The notes under the pieces were generated by a model that saw only the letters and a list, made by a program, of their open reading frames with translations, searched no databases and was not told the origin of the DNA. Shown here piece by piece: positions 20,522-28,277 of a stretch of 64,000 nt of DNA; positions within the stretch are counted from its first letter, which is position 1, and every line of letters starts with the position of its first letter. Position numbers and translations under genes: made by a program. The stretch comes from Natranaerofaba carboxydovora (GTDB taxonomy: Bacteria > Bacillota > Natranaerobiia > Natranaerobiales > Natranaerofabaceae), in the NCBI RefSeq assembly GCF_022539405.1, contig NZ_CP054394.1, positions 3,012,501 through 3,076,500 of the forward strand, in the 5' to 3' direction.

Positions 20522-21292
20522 ATGACATATTTAATTGATACTCATGCTCACTTAGATGATAATAGATTATCAAAAAACGTAGATTCATTAATTTCAGAAG
20601 CCAAAAAAAAAGGTGTGAATAGAATAATCAATATAGGCATAAGCATAGAATCATCAAAGAAAACAATTGAACTTGCAAAAAAATATGATGATATTTATGC
20701 AGCTGTTGGAATTCACCCTCATGATGCCAAAAATGCTCCAGAAGGTTATATAGATAGTTTAGAAAAAATGAGCCAAGAAGAAAAAGTGGTAGCTATAGGG
20801 GAGATGGGTTTGGATTATTTTAAAAACATTTCCCCTAAAGATACTCAAATAAAGGTTTTCAAAGAACAGCTGTCTCTTGCTAAAGAACTAAATATGCCTG
20901 TAGTGATTCATGATAGGGATGCCCATCAGGATATGATAAACATACTTAAGGATTTCAATGGTATAAAAGGTGTGTTTCACTGTTTTAGCGGCGACTGGAG
21001 TGTAGCATCTGAGTTACTAAAAATGGGCTATTATGTTTCCTTTACCGGTACTATTACCTTTAAAAAAGCTGAAAAACTAAGAGAAGTGGTTCGCCGTGCT
21101 CCTATGGATAGAATTATGGTCGAAACAGACTGTCCATATCTTGCCCCAGAACCTTTTAGGGGTAAGTTAAACCAGCCGGCTTATGCCAGGTTAGTTGGAG
21201 AAGCAGTTGCTGAAGAAAAAGACCTTCACCTGGACAAAGTAGCTGAAATAACTACACAAAATGCTATAAACTTTTTTGATGGGTTATCATAG
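20522..21292 (+). CDS. tatD: TatD family metal-dependent hydrolase/DNase
   Basis: This is a 256-residue TIM-barrel hydrolase. Metal-binding motifs are DTHAHLD at the N terminus, AVGIHPHDAK, IGEMGLDYF, VIHDRDAH, FHCFSGDWS and VETDCPYLAPEP. The family has 3'-5' exonuclease or deoxyribonuclease activity and may take part in DNA repair or quality control. Start ATG 20522 is 7 nt after metG, in a region reading AGGTGGAGTGATG, so translation is probably coupled. Confidence 0.93.
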   Translation: MTYLIDTHAHLDDNRLSKNVDSLISEAKKKGVNRIINIGISIESSKKTIELAKKYDDIYAAVGIHPHDAKNAPEGYIDSLEKMSQEEKVVAIGEMGLDYFKNISPKDTQIKVFKEQLSLAKELNMPVVIHDRDAHQDMINILKDFNGIKGVFHCFSGDWSVASELLKMGYYVSFTGTITFKKAEKLREVVRRAPMDRIMVETDCPYLAPEPFRGKLNQPAYARLVGEAVAEEKDLHLDKVAEITTQNAINFFDGLS

Positions 21293-21331
21293 ATATAATT
21301 AAAAGCTTAGTGCTTGGAGGTAAATATAAAA

Positions 21332-22147
21332 ATGATAAAAAACCATATAAGCTTTAACCTGGCATTAGTTTTATTATTTATGATTTTGTTTGGTAGTCTA
21401 GGATTTGTAGTAGCTGCTGAAATGACATATGACAAACTAGAAGTTGATGTATATATAAATGGTTTTAAGGAAGAAAAAATTCATGTCTCAAATGATTTAA
21501 CAAAAAAAGAAATTTTGGAAGAAGCTGATATAATAATTGAAAGAGAAGACCGTGTGGTTAAAGAGCATGATGAAGAAGAGGGTTATGCGAAAATTACAGT
21601 GGATCAATTTAGGCAAGAAACAATAGAATCTATTGAACCTTTACCATATGAAGTAGAAAAAAAGGAAACTTCCGAATTAAAAAAAGGGGAAGAAAAAGTT
21701 GTAGAAAAAGGAAGAGATGGGTATTTAATAGAGAAAGTAGAGCTGTCATATCTAGGTGAAAAATTAACCGATAAAGAGATCTTAGATACAAAAGAGGTAG
21801 CACCTGATCCAAAAATTATAAAGGTCGGTACGACAGAAGAACCGGAAACTGAAATAATTGAACAGGGAACGGCTTCCTGGTATGGAAGCAAGTTTCATGG
21901 CAGAAGGACTTCTAGTGGGGAAACTTATAACATGAATGATCTTACCGCGGCTCATCCAGAGCTTGCTTTTGGAAGTGAAGTTAAAGTGGTAAGTGTAGCT
22001 ACAGGAAAAAGCGTTACTGTGCGAATTAATGATAGGGGGCCTCATATTGGAGGCAGGATTATTGACCTATCAAAAAGAGCTGCAGAAGAAATAGGTCTAA
22101 GATCAAGAGGACTTGGGGAAGTTAAAGTAAAACGAATAAATAATTGA
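21332..22147 (+). CDS. Secreted G5 plus RlpA-like (double-psi beta-barrel) cell-wall protein at the yabE locus
   Basis: This is a 271-residue exported protein. It has an N-terminal hydrophobic signal or anchor (residues ~5-28, ending near VAAEM), a DUF348-like strand region (VDVYINGFKEEKIHV), a G5-type domain (about 95-165), and an RlpA domain (about 180-271) with GTASWYGSKFHGRRTSSGE, NMNDLTAAHPELAFGS and INDRGPHIGGRIIDLS. RlpA proteins bind or cleave peptidoglycan lacking peptide stems. In Bacillus the gene at this position, yabE, carries a 3D domain instead. ATG 21332 lies 10 nt after TTGGAGGT. A role in spore or cell-wall remodelling is inference. Confidence 0.87.
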   Translation: MIKNHISFNLALVLLFMILFGSLGFVVAAEMTYDKLEVDVYINGFKEEKIHVSNDLTKKEILEEADIIIEREDRVVKEHDEEEGYAKITVDQFRQETIESIEPLPYEVEKKETSELKKGEEKVVEKGRDGYLIEKVELSYLGEKLTDKEILDTKEVAPDPKIIKVGTTEEPETEIIEQGTASWYGSKFHGRRTSSGETYNMNDLTAAHPELAFGSEVKVVSVATGKSVTVRINDRGPHIGGRIIDLSKRAAEEIGLRSRGLGEVKVKRINN

Positions 22148-22150
22148 ATC

Positions 22151-22200
22151 TACTGCAAAAAGCCTATATAAAACTTTGTTCAATATGACTTTTTGCAGTA
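22151..22200. repeat. Dispersed palindromic repeat, copy A
   Basis: Perfect 12-bp arms TACTGCAAAAAG (22151-22162) and CTTTTTGCAGTA (22189-22200). The inner part, ACTTTGTTCAATATGAC, matches the end of the 90-bp copies C and E. Lies between the G5-RlpA gene and ksgA and could act as a weak terminator. Confidence 0.8.
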
Positions 22201-22242
22201 AAATACATTAATCCGGCGAGATATTACTGAAAGGAAGATTAG

Positions 22243-23127
22243 ATGAAGCTAACTTCTCCTAAAAAAGTTAAAGAACTGATTAACACGTACGATTTGAGAG
22301 TCAAGAAAAATTATGGGCAAAACTTTATCATTGATGAAAATATATTAAATAAAATTATTAAATCAGCTGATTTGAATGAGGAAGATACAATTCTCGAAAT
22401 AGGTCCCGGGATTGGTACTTTGACAGAAGCTCTTGCAAGGAAAGTGAACAATGTAATAGCAATTGAAATAGATAAGAATATCATTTATATTTTGAGAGAT
22501 ACTATACTTAAAGAGTATAATAATGTAACTTTAATTGAAGCGGATGCTTTGAAAATTAACATCAAAGATCAATTTGAAAACATTTATGATAATGTGCCTG
22601 GTGAAATTAAGGTTGTCGCTAATTTACCTTATTATATTACTACTCCTCTTTTGATTAAGCTTGCACAGGAACAGCTTTTGATAACGGAAATGGTACTTAC
22701 TGTACAGAAAGAAGCAGCTGACAGGTTCATGGCTGAAAATGGTACCAAGGATTATGGATCTGTGACAGTAGTTTTAGATTATTATTTTGAAAAAGATTTT
22801 ATTATGAAACTATCTCCAGCAGTTTTTTATCCGAGACCAAAAGTAGATTCCGCAGTGATAAGATTAAAAAAGCACTCAGAACCACCGGTAAAAGTAGAGA
22901 ATGAAAATAGCTTTGTAGAGTTTATTAGAAAATGTTTTTCACAAAGAAGAAAGACCTTAAAGAATAACTTGAAGAGTTTTTCGAACTGTAATTTAGCCAA
23001 AAGAGAATTAGATGAAATTTTTGAAAAAACTGAAATTAACGAAAGGGCAAGGCCGGAAGATTTAGATCTTTTTAAATTTGCCAGAATTTTTAATATGTTT
23101 TATAATAGACATGGTGAGTTTTTTTAG
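22243..23127 (+). CDS. ksgA: 16S rRNA (adenine-1518/1519-N6)-dimethyltransferase
   Basis: KsgA/RsmA dimethylates A1518 and A1519 near the 3' end of 16S rRNA during 30S maturation. 294 residues. Motifs are KKNYGQNFIIDENIL, the SAM-binding EIGPGIGTLTEAL, the catalytic NLPYYITTPLL, and the C-terminal CFSQRRKTLKNNL. Start ATG follows AAAGGAAG. Ribonuclease M5 (rnmV), normally just upstream in Bacillus, is not present. Confidence 0.97.
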   Translation: MKLTSPKKVKELINTYDLRVKKNYGQNFIIDENILNKIIKSADLNEEDTILEIGPGIGTLTEALARKVNNVIAIEIDKNIIYILRDTILKEYNNVTLIEADALKINIKDQFENIYDNVPGEIKVVANLPYYITTPLLIKLAQEQLLITEMVLTVQKEAADRFMAENGTKDYGSVTVVLDYYFEKDFIMKLSPAVFYPRPKVDSAVIRLKKHSEPPVKVENENSFVEFIRKCFSQRRKTLKNNLKSFSNCNLAKRELDEIFEKTEINERARPEDLDLFKFARIFNMFYNRHGEFF

Positions 23128-23172
23128 GAGATTTTTAGGATAAAAATGTCGGACTAAAAGGAGTAGTTAAGA

Positions 23173-23649
23173 ATGCTAATGTTTCAAAGTCCCTCTAGAG
23201 GGAAATTGACCCTTGATCAAGTTTTTGACGAGCTTCTTAATTATATTAGTGACTGCCCTAAAGATCAATACAAGCTAATTATAGGAACTGATTCTCATAA
23301 TCTAAAAAAACGATCATGTTTTGTTACAGCAATTATTGTCCACCGAGTAGGAAAAGGAGCCAGGTATTTCTTTAGAAGAACTAACCGAGACCATATTAGT
23401 TCTCTCAGACAGAAAATTTTTTATGAAACTTCATTAAGCCTTGAAATTGCCAGTAAAATGACAGGGAAGTTAAGCAAGAATAAGCACAAAGATTTGAACC
23501 TTGAAATTCACCTGGATGTAGGAGAAAACGGGGAGACTAAAGAGCTAATACGAGAAGTGGTTGGAATGGTCTTTGGAAGCGGCTTTTCCCCTAAGATTAA
23601 GCCGTATTCTTTCGGGGCCTCTAAAGTAGCTGATAAATACACTAAGTAA
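23173..23649 (+). CDS. YkuK-like RNase H-fold protein (DUF458)
   Basis: This 158-residue protein belongs to DUF458/YkuK, predicted to have an RNase H-like fold. Motifs are LIIGTDSHN with the conserved aspartate near residue 40, ARYFFRRTNRDHI, EIHLDVGENGETKEL and KIKPYSFGASKVADKYTK. Biological role is unknown; distant relatives include RNase H and DNA-modifying nucleases. Start ATG has AAAGGAGTAG upstream. It sits between ksgA and veg, where Bacillus has yabG. Confidence 0.85.
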   Translation: MLMFQSPSRGKLTLDQVFDELLNYISDCPKDQYKLIIGTDSHNLKKRSCFVTAIIVHRVGKGARYFFRRTNRDHISSLRQKIFYETSLSLEIASKMTGKLSKNKHKDLNLEIHLDVGENGETKELIREVVGMVFGSGFSPKIKPYSFGASKVADKYTK

Positions 23650-23704
23650 GTGTTTAGCTAGTGATAATTTTATCAGCTTCAGGGTTATTTCGCTAAATTT
23701 ACCC

Positions 23705-23733
23705 TTGACACAAAGTAGTAGATACGGTATAAT
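23705..23733 (+). promoter_or_regulatory. Housekeeping promoter of veg
   Basis: TTGACA 23705-23710, 17-bp spacer, TATAAT 23728-23733: both hexamers perfect. The Bacillus veg promoter is also a classic strong sigma-A promoter. Confidence 0.88.
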
Positions 23734-23766
23734 TTATAATAATATGCAACTAGAAGAGGTGATTTC

Positions 23767-24039
23767 ATGGTGACGGCTCAAAATGCCTTGGTCGATATTA
23801 AATCAACCCTTGATCGATATATTGGTGAAAAAATAAAGCTAAAAGCTAATCGTGGACGAAAAAAAACTATAGAAAAAGAAGGAGTACTAGAAAATACCTA
23901 TCCGGCTATATTTATTGTTAGGGTAGATGAATCTTCTTATAGTCAGAGATTCACATTTAATTATGCGGATGTATTAACCAAAACAGTAGAACTTTCAGTC
24001 GGAAATAACCAAAAGATAGACTGGGCTGTAGTAGAATAA
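23767..24039 (+). CDS. veg: Veg protein
   Basis: This is a 90-residue small basic protein of the Veg family with the family core LKANRGRKKTIEKEGVLE, then YPAIFIVRVDE and RFTFNYADVLT. In Bacillus, Veg stimulates biofilm formation by opposing SinR. It stands alone under a perfect promoter, with AGAAGAGGTG before its ATG. Upstream neighbours ksgA and YkuK-like and the downstream sipL agree with clostridial gene order; an accessory island has been placed between veg and sipL here. Confidence 0.93.
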   Translation: MVTAQNALVDIKSTLDRYIGEKIKLKANRGRKKTIEKEGVLENTYPAIFIVRVDESSYSQRFTFNYADVLTKTVELSVGNNQKIDWAVVE

Positions 24040-24058
24040 AAAAATAACAGTGTTAATA

Positions 24059-24135
24059 AAAAAAGAGATAAAAAAAGAAAAGCCTCTTATATTTTGTAAG
24101 GGGTTCGATTTTGAAGTTGAAAATCTAAAATCACA
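24059..24135. repeat. Left inverted repeat of the lipoprotein island
   Basis: Two blocks (24059-24084, 26 bp, and 24097-24135, 39 bp) are perfect reverse complements of 27818-27843 and 27770-27808. Twelve diverged bases separate them here, against nine on the right. It lies 19 bp after veg. The first block is A-rich; the second is of ordinary complexity. Confidence 0.9.
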
Positions 24136-24147
24136 AAGTAAATTACA

Positions 24148-24190
24148 AAAAAGTAGCAGTTAAATCACATAATTTTAACTGTTACTTTTT
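24148..24190 (+). terminator. Terminator-like hairpin downstream of veg
   Basis: A 12-bp stem GTAGCAGTTAAA (24153-24164) with TTTAACTGTTAC (24174-24185), one G-U pair, is extended by five A-T pairs and ends in TTTTT. It lies just inside the left inverted repeat. From here to about 24520 there is no gene: I see only an AT-rich leader with a small hairpin (CACAAGA 24242-24248 with TCTTGTG 24273-24279) and TATAAT boxes at 24362 and 24369 without good -35 elements. Confidence 0.7.
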
Positions 24191-24532
24191 ACTGTTATGA
24201 CAGGAATTAAGATTATAATAACTTAAAAATTACAATTTTTTCACAAGATAATACACAATAGAAATAAATATTTCTTGTGTTAAAAAGTTGCGATTTTAGA
24301 CGTTAAAATTATGCGGAAAATTATATTATCCTATGAATTCTAGACTTTTAGAGTGTTGCCATATAATGTATAATTGAAATTAGCGGTTGTTAGACTGAGA
24401 CGTTTTAGATATTTGCTGTTCCTTAATTTAACCTAGGTTATGAAGAACAATTAAATGAAAATTAGTTAGCATGATATTTTATAGTCCTATTTGGACTTAA
24501 TTTTTTTGAAAAATTAAAGTGAGGTGGTAAAA

Positions 24533-25606
24533 ATATTAGGAAGAAAATTAGCTTGTTTAATAATAGTAATAAGCTTAACAGCTCTAACAGTCTTTACGGT
24601 AGGTTGTGCTCCAGAATACGAGGTAGAGGTACAAGCTGATCCAGAAGATGCAGGAGAAATTTCGGGTGAAGGAACTTATGAAGAGGGGGAAGAGGTAACT
24701 GTAGAAGCTGAACCAGATGAAGGTTACGAATTTGAAGGTTGGTATAAGGATGGAGAAAGAGTCAGTCAAGATCAAGACTATGAATTTGAAATTGAAGAAA
24801 GCAAAGAATTAGTTGCTGGCTTTGCTGAAATTGTAAACATTTCTGATGAAAACTTAGAAGCAGCTATTAAGGAAGAATTAGGTGTAGATCAAGTGACTAA
24901 AGAAAATATTAAAGAGTTAACATCTTTGGAGGCGGAAAGAGAAGGTGTTAGCGATCTGAATAACTTGAGAAAAGCAGAGAATCTTAAAAACTTAAACCTT
25001 TCGGGCAATAAAATCCAAGATATAGCCGCTTTAACTGAACTTACGGGACTAGAGAAGTTAAACTTAAACAATAATGAAATAAAAGATATTAAAGCACTAC
25101 ATGAATTGACTAATCTTAAAGAAGTCAACCTTATAGGAAATGAAATCGATGAAATAAACTTTTTAGGAGAATTAAACGATCTCGAAAAACTTTCTGTAGG
25201 GGATGATAAGATAAATCCTTGGACATTGGCTGATTTTAACCAATCTCCTGGAGGTGACTATATAGCTTACAGGGTAAAAAACCCATTACCATTAACTGTT
25301 GACGTTCAGGTAGTAAACACAAATGAAGACGTAAGCGTTAAACAGGTGTTTGAACCAAATAGTGTTACTGATCAGGGCAAGCTTTATAGTTTTACTGAAG
25401 CGTCTTCCTATGAAAACCCATTTGCTCAGCCTGTTCCCAGAGCTTGCTCAAGTGACGTTTATAAAGACCATGAATGGAAAAATTCAGAAGTTTTAAAAGT
25501 TGTTGTTCGTGAAGGACTTGATGAGGGTAAGGAACGAGAACACAAGTCGTCTGGAGAGTATAAATTCGATTTTAAAGACAGGGAAATTATTGAGTTTAAT
25601 AATTAG
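24533..25606 (+). CDS. Leucine-rich-repeat lipoprotein with InlB B-like repeat (possible AUA start)
   Basis: This is a secreted lipoprotein of about 357 residues. It has a signal peptide with lipobox TVGC, a divergent InlB B-like repeat (EVEVQADPEDAGEISGEG...GYEFEGWYKDGE), then about four leucine-rich repeats (NLKNLNLSGNKIQDI, LEKLNLNNNEIKDI, LKEVNLIGNEIDEI). A beta-rich C-terminal region of about 140 residues is unrecognised. It probably faces the outside and binds protein or wall polymer. GTG 24524 lies inside the Shine-Dalgarno GAGGTGG. By alignment with its paralogue at 26545 (M-S-G-K-R), the start corresponds to ATA 24533 (then L-G-R-K), 5 nt after GAGGTGG. First of three genes in the island. 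Confidence 0.8.
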   Translation: MLGRKLACLIIVISLTALTVFTVGCAPEYEVEVQADPEDAGEISGEGTYEEGEEVTVEAEPDEGYEFEGWYKDGERVSQDQDYEFEIEESKELVAGFAEIVNISDENLEAAIKEELGVDQVTKENIKELTSLEAEREGVSDLNNLRKAENLKNLNLSGNKIQDIAALTELTGLEKLNLNNNEIKDIKALHELTNLKEVNLIGNEIDEINFLGELNDLEKLSVGDDKINPWTLADFNQSPGGDYIAYRVKNPLPLTVDVQVVNTNEDVSVKQVFEPNSVTDQGKLYSFTEASSYENPFAQPVPRACSSDVYKDHEWKNSEVLKVVVREGLDEGKEREHKSSGEYKFDFKDREIIEFNN

Positions 25607-25740
25607 TTTATTTATAAGAATACTTATGATTCATAAATACTATCTGATATATGTGCCTTAAAAGTAATTGTAGTTCTCTCATTTTGATAGAGAGAGAGCT
25701 GCCATTATCTTGAAGATCTTAAGGTGAGAGAGGTGGTACT

Positions 25741-26457
25741 TTGTCAAGAAAGAAACTGTTTCATTTATTATTGATTACATGCTTATCAGTTTCATTAGTT
25801 TTAATGGCCGGATGTACTCCAGAGGAAAAAACAGAAAAGGAGCACGTAAAAAATGAAAATGAAGAGATAAAAGAAGAGCTTAAAGATGAATTATCTAGAA
25901 AAGAGTCTAGGATAAAAAATCTAGAACAAGAGTTAGAATCGAAAGAGCGTCAAAATAATAGGGCTGAATTTTATTCAGATGTTTTGCTTGAAATGGCTCA
26001 AACTGAAGGTGTAATGGCTCATGAGGTGTTATCGGAGGAAAAAATTAACGAACTACAGCTTGAAAGTAATTTGTGGGATGGTACACTTCAAGTTAATGTT
26101 TCAGAAAATGATAAAAGTAAAGAAAAAGAATTTTCAAGCGATGGAGAGATAACAATTGACAGTTCTGAATTTGTTTTACATTTTTCAGGGGGTATAGATC
26201 CAGCATCTAACGCTGATTTTAGTGCTCACGGAATTGGATCACATGAAAATTGGTTATATAATTTAAACGATATTGAAATTTTGGATGAAGAAAAAGTCTA
26301 TGATGAAGAAGCTGCAGAGGGAGCAACTGGATTTGGGATAGGTTATGAATTCGAAGATATTTCAGACGGTAGTAGTATCGAAATAGAGATAGCACCAGAA
26401 GTGAAAGATTATTTTGAATTGGATACAACAAATTTGATCATTAATGTTGAAAAGTAG
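25741..26457 (+). CDS. Lipoprotein with coiled-coil region, function unknown
   Basis: This is a 238-residue lipoprotein. The signal peptide closely resembles that of the third island gene (KKLFHLLLITCLSVSLVLMAGC), with lipobox LMAGC. A charged coiled coil follows (about 28-78, EELKDELSRKESRIKNLEQ). The C-terminal ~140 residues are acidic and beta-rich, with no family I recognise. TTG 25741 follows GAGAGGTGG. A hairpin-like relic resembling the island terminator (about 25672-25706) lies just upstream. No catalytic motif is visible. Confidence 0.75.
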   Translation: MSRKKLFHLLLITCLSVSLVLMAGCTPEEKTEKEHVKNENEEIKEELKDELSRKESRIKNLEQELESKERQNNRAEFYSDVLLEMAQTEGVMAHEVLSEEKINELQLESNLWDGTLQVNVSENDKSKEKEFSSDGEITIDSSEFVLHFSGGIDPASNADFSAHGIGSHENWLYNLNDIEILDEEKVYDEEAAEGATGFGIGYEFEDISDGSSIEIEIAPEVKDYFELDTTNLIINVEK

Positions 26458-26544
26458 TATAGATTTGTTGAGACAATATATTTTATCCGATTTATTCCCC
26501 TGTATTAACAAAGTATATTAGAGAGTCAGAAGTGAGGTGGTAAT

Positions 26545-27636
26545 TTGTCAGGGAAACGATCATTTCATTTATTGTTTATCACATGCTTATTTGTTTCAGT
26601 AGCTTTTATGGTGGGTTGTGTCCAAGAGTATGAAGTAGAGTTACAAGCTTATCCTGAAGATGCTGGGGAAATTTCGGGCGAAGGCACTTATGAAGAAGGT
26701 GAAGAAGTTACAGTAGAAGCAGAACCAGAGGAAGGTTATGAATTTGAAAAATGGAAAGAGGACGGAGAAAAAATAACAAGCGATAAAGATTATAAATTGG
26801 AAGTTATTGATGATATTACATTAGAAGCACAATTTGAACAACAAGAATATCAAGTGAGCCTATCAGCTCCCAAAGATAAAGGGAAAGTTGGTGTTGAGGA
26901 AATTCAGAATACTGACTACGAAGAAACTTATAAATACGGTGAAGAAGTAACAGTTAAAGCTAAACCTAGTGATTATTTTGAGTTTTACTACTGGGAAGAT
27001 TTAGAAGGGGAAATAGGTAGTGAAGATAAGTCCTATACTTTTCAAGTTGAAGAAGATTATGACTTGGTAGCAAATTTTAATCCAAAATTAGAAGAGGTGA
27101 TAGAATTATCAGATGGGATAGAAATAACTTTAGGAGATGTATGGGAGCAGCTAATAGAATATACTAGTGACCGTGGTGAACCGCAATCTTATTTAAATGC
27201 AGTTGGAGTAAAGGAAACCAATAAGGAAAACAAAAAATCCGTTCATTTTGGTATTGGAGGATATAATCCAAGTATAGTTGGATATGTAGATACAAAAACA
27301 AACGAAATAAATTTAATCGGTAGGGCTGAAAGATCTGATAAAGTGGAATTATACTGGTTTTTGGACAATGATTATATTATTTATGACTATACATGCGTTG
27401 GCACTGGTTTTCATCATTTGCACTTTCATGACGTGGAAAAAGATGAAGGAGTGGAGATAACCCAAATGGAGAAGTTCGAAGAAAAATATGACAGGAAAGA
27501 ACCCACGAACCTTCATAATATAAAATGGTCAGAAGATGGGAAAGAGCTTTATTTTGAGGTAGAATGTAAAGATGAAGAAACAACTTCTTGGATATTTAAT
27601 GCTAAAGAGAAGGAATTAACATTAGAACAAAATTAA
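26545..27636 (+). CDS. Lipoprotein with two InlB B-like repeats and beta-propeller-like C terminus
   Basis: This is a 363-residue lipoprotein with lipobox FMVGC. Two divergent InlB B-like repeats follow: YEVELQAYPEDAGEISGEG...(about 28-100), which is nearly identical to the repeat of the first island gene, and YQVSLSAPKDKGKVGVEE...(about 101-178). The C-terminal ~180 residues have WFLDNDYIIYDY and NIKWSEDGKELYFEVE, the kind of strand seen in TolB/YncE-like propellers, but too short for a whole propeller. TTG 26545 lies 4 nt after GAGGTGG. Shared signal peptides, repeats and leader sequence show that it arose by duplication with the first gene. Confidence 0.78.
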   Translation: MSGKRSFHLLFITCLFVSVAFMVGCVQEYEVELQAYPEDAGEISGEGTYEEGEEVTVEAEPEEGYEFEKWKEDGEKITSDKDYKLEVIDDITLEAQFEQQEYQVSLSAPKDKGKVGVEEIQNTDYEETYKYGEEVTVKAKPSDYFEFYYWEDLEGEIGSEDKSYTFQVEEDYDLVANFNPKLEEVIELSDGIEITLGDVWEQLIEYTSDRGEPQSYLNAVGVKETNKENKKSVHFGIGGYNPSIVGYVDTKTNEINLIGRAERSDKVELYWFLDNDYIIYDYTCVGTGFHHLHFHDVEKDEGVEITQMEKFEEKYDRKEPTNLHNIKWSEDGKELYFEVECKDEETTSWIFNAKEKELTLEQN

Positions 27637-27673
27637 TCTACTGAACATCTTCAGATTTATGTGTCTTAAATAA

Positions 27674-27721
27674 AAATGGCAGCTCTCTCATTTTTGATAA
27701 ATGAGAACTGCCATTTTTTTT
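27674..27721 (+). terminator. Intrinsic terminator of the lipoprotein island
   Basis: AATGGCAG with a bulged CTCTCTCATTT arm pairs with AAATGAGAACTGCCATT and is followed by eight T (to 27721). A decayed copy of the same element lies between the first two island genes (about 25672-25706). Confidence 0.85.
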
Positions 27722-27723
27722 AG

Positions 27724-27774
27724 TGTGAAAAATTTGTGATTTACCATGTGAATTTTTTGTGATTTGGCCTGTGA
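27724..27774. repeat. Helically phased TGTGA direct-repeat array
   Basis: TGTGA occurs at 27724, 27735, 27747, 27758 and 27770, with spacings of 11, 12, 11 and 12 bp. All copies therefore face the same side of the helix. Several are within GTGATTT or GTGAATT. The left inverted repeat has a weaker match in opposite orientation: TCACA 24131, TTACA 24143, TAGCA 24154, TCACA 24165. Looks like a multi-site protein-binding region. Confidence 0.75.
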
Positions 27775-27843
27775 TTTTAGATTTTCAACTTCAAAATCGA
27801 ACCCCTTATTATATTTTGGCTTTTCTTTTTTTATCTCTTTTTT
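27770..27843. repeat. Right inverted repeat of the lipoprotein island
   Basis: Reverse complement of the left repeat in two perfect blocks: 39 bp (27770-27808) and 26 bp (27818-27843). The outer block includes the last four codons and the stop of the Myb-like gene on the minus strand. No target-site duplication is apparent. Confidence 0.9.
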
Positions 27844-28277
27844 CTTTTGATGTTTAATTGAAAAGCTTTGTTTCTAATAGCATTTATCGACCTATTAAAA
27901 ATTTCAGTAAGCTCTTCCTGAGATGTTGTAGGGTAAATCTCTTTTAGTTTTTTTATTTCATTTTGACTCCATGGTTTTGCTTTGGGTTTATTTTCATTTT
28001 TTCTTATATTAAGCCTGCTGGCTTTATTTCTTATACTTGCTATACTTCTGTTTAATAGTGTGGCGAGCTCTTCTTCAGAGACAGTAGAATAATATTTCAT
28101 TAAGAGCTCTTCTTCTTTTTTTGTCCAATACTGCTGGCGTTTTAAATTTAGGCTATTTGCCTTAAAAGTAATAGCAGCCATATTTCTGTTAAATAAACTT
28201 TCGAGTTCTTCTTTGGGTTTGGTTGGGTAGTCTTTTTTTAAGAGTTCTATTTCTTTTTTAGTCCATTTTTTGGTCAT
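27831..28277 (-). CDS. Protein made of three Myb/SANT-like helix-turn-helix repeats
   Basis: This 148-residue basic protein consists of three tandem modules of about 46 residues. Each begins with a tryptophan motif (KWTKKEIELLKKDY, YWTKKEEELLMKYY, PWSQNEIKKLKEIY) and ends with NRS/N...AIRNKA..LNI. The pattern W-(S/T)-x-x-E-x-x-x-L-x-x-x-Y and a recognition-helix-like second half are typical of Myb/SANT-type homeodomain-like folds. It is likely a sequence-specific DNA-binding protein, possibly spanning several phased sites. No catalytic domain is present. ATG has AAAGGAGGG upstream. The gene's 3' end lies inside the right inverted repeat. Confidence 0.82.
   Translation of the reverse strand: MTKKWTKKEIELLKKDYPTKPKEELESLFNRNMAAITFKANSLNLKRQQYWTKKEEELLMKYYSTVSEEELATLLNRSIASIRNKASRLNIRKNENKPKAKPWSQNEIKKLKEIYPTTSQEELTEIFNRSINAIRNKAFQLNIKRKKR

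Noticed and set aside
24040-27860. Target-site duplication or transposase for the island
   Set aside because: Flanking bases (GTTAAT on the left, CTTTTG on the right) do not form a direct repeat, and none of the three genes resembles a transposase or recombinase.
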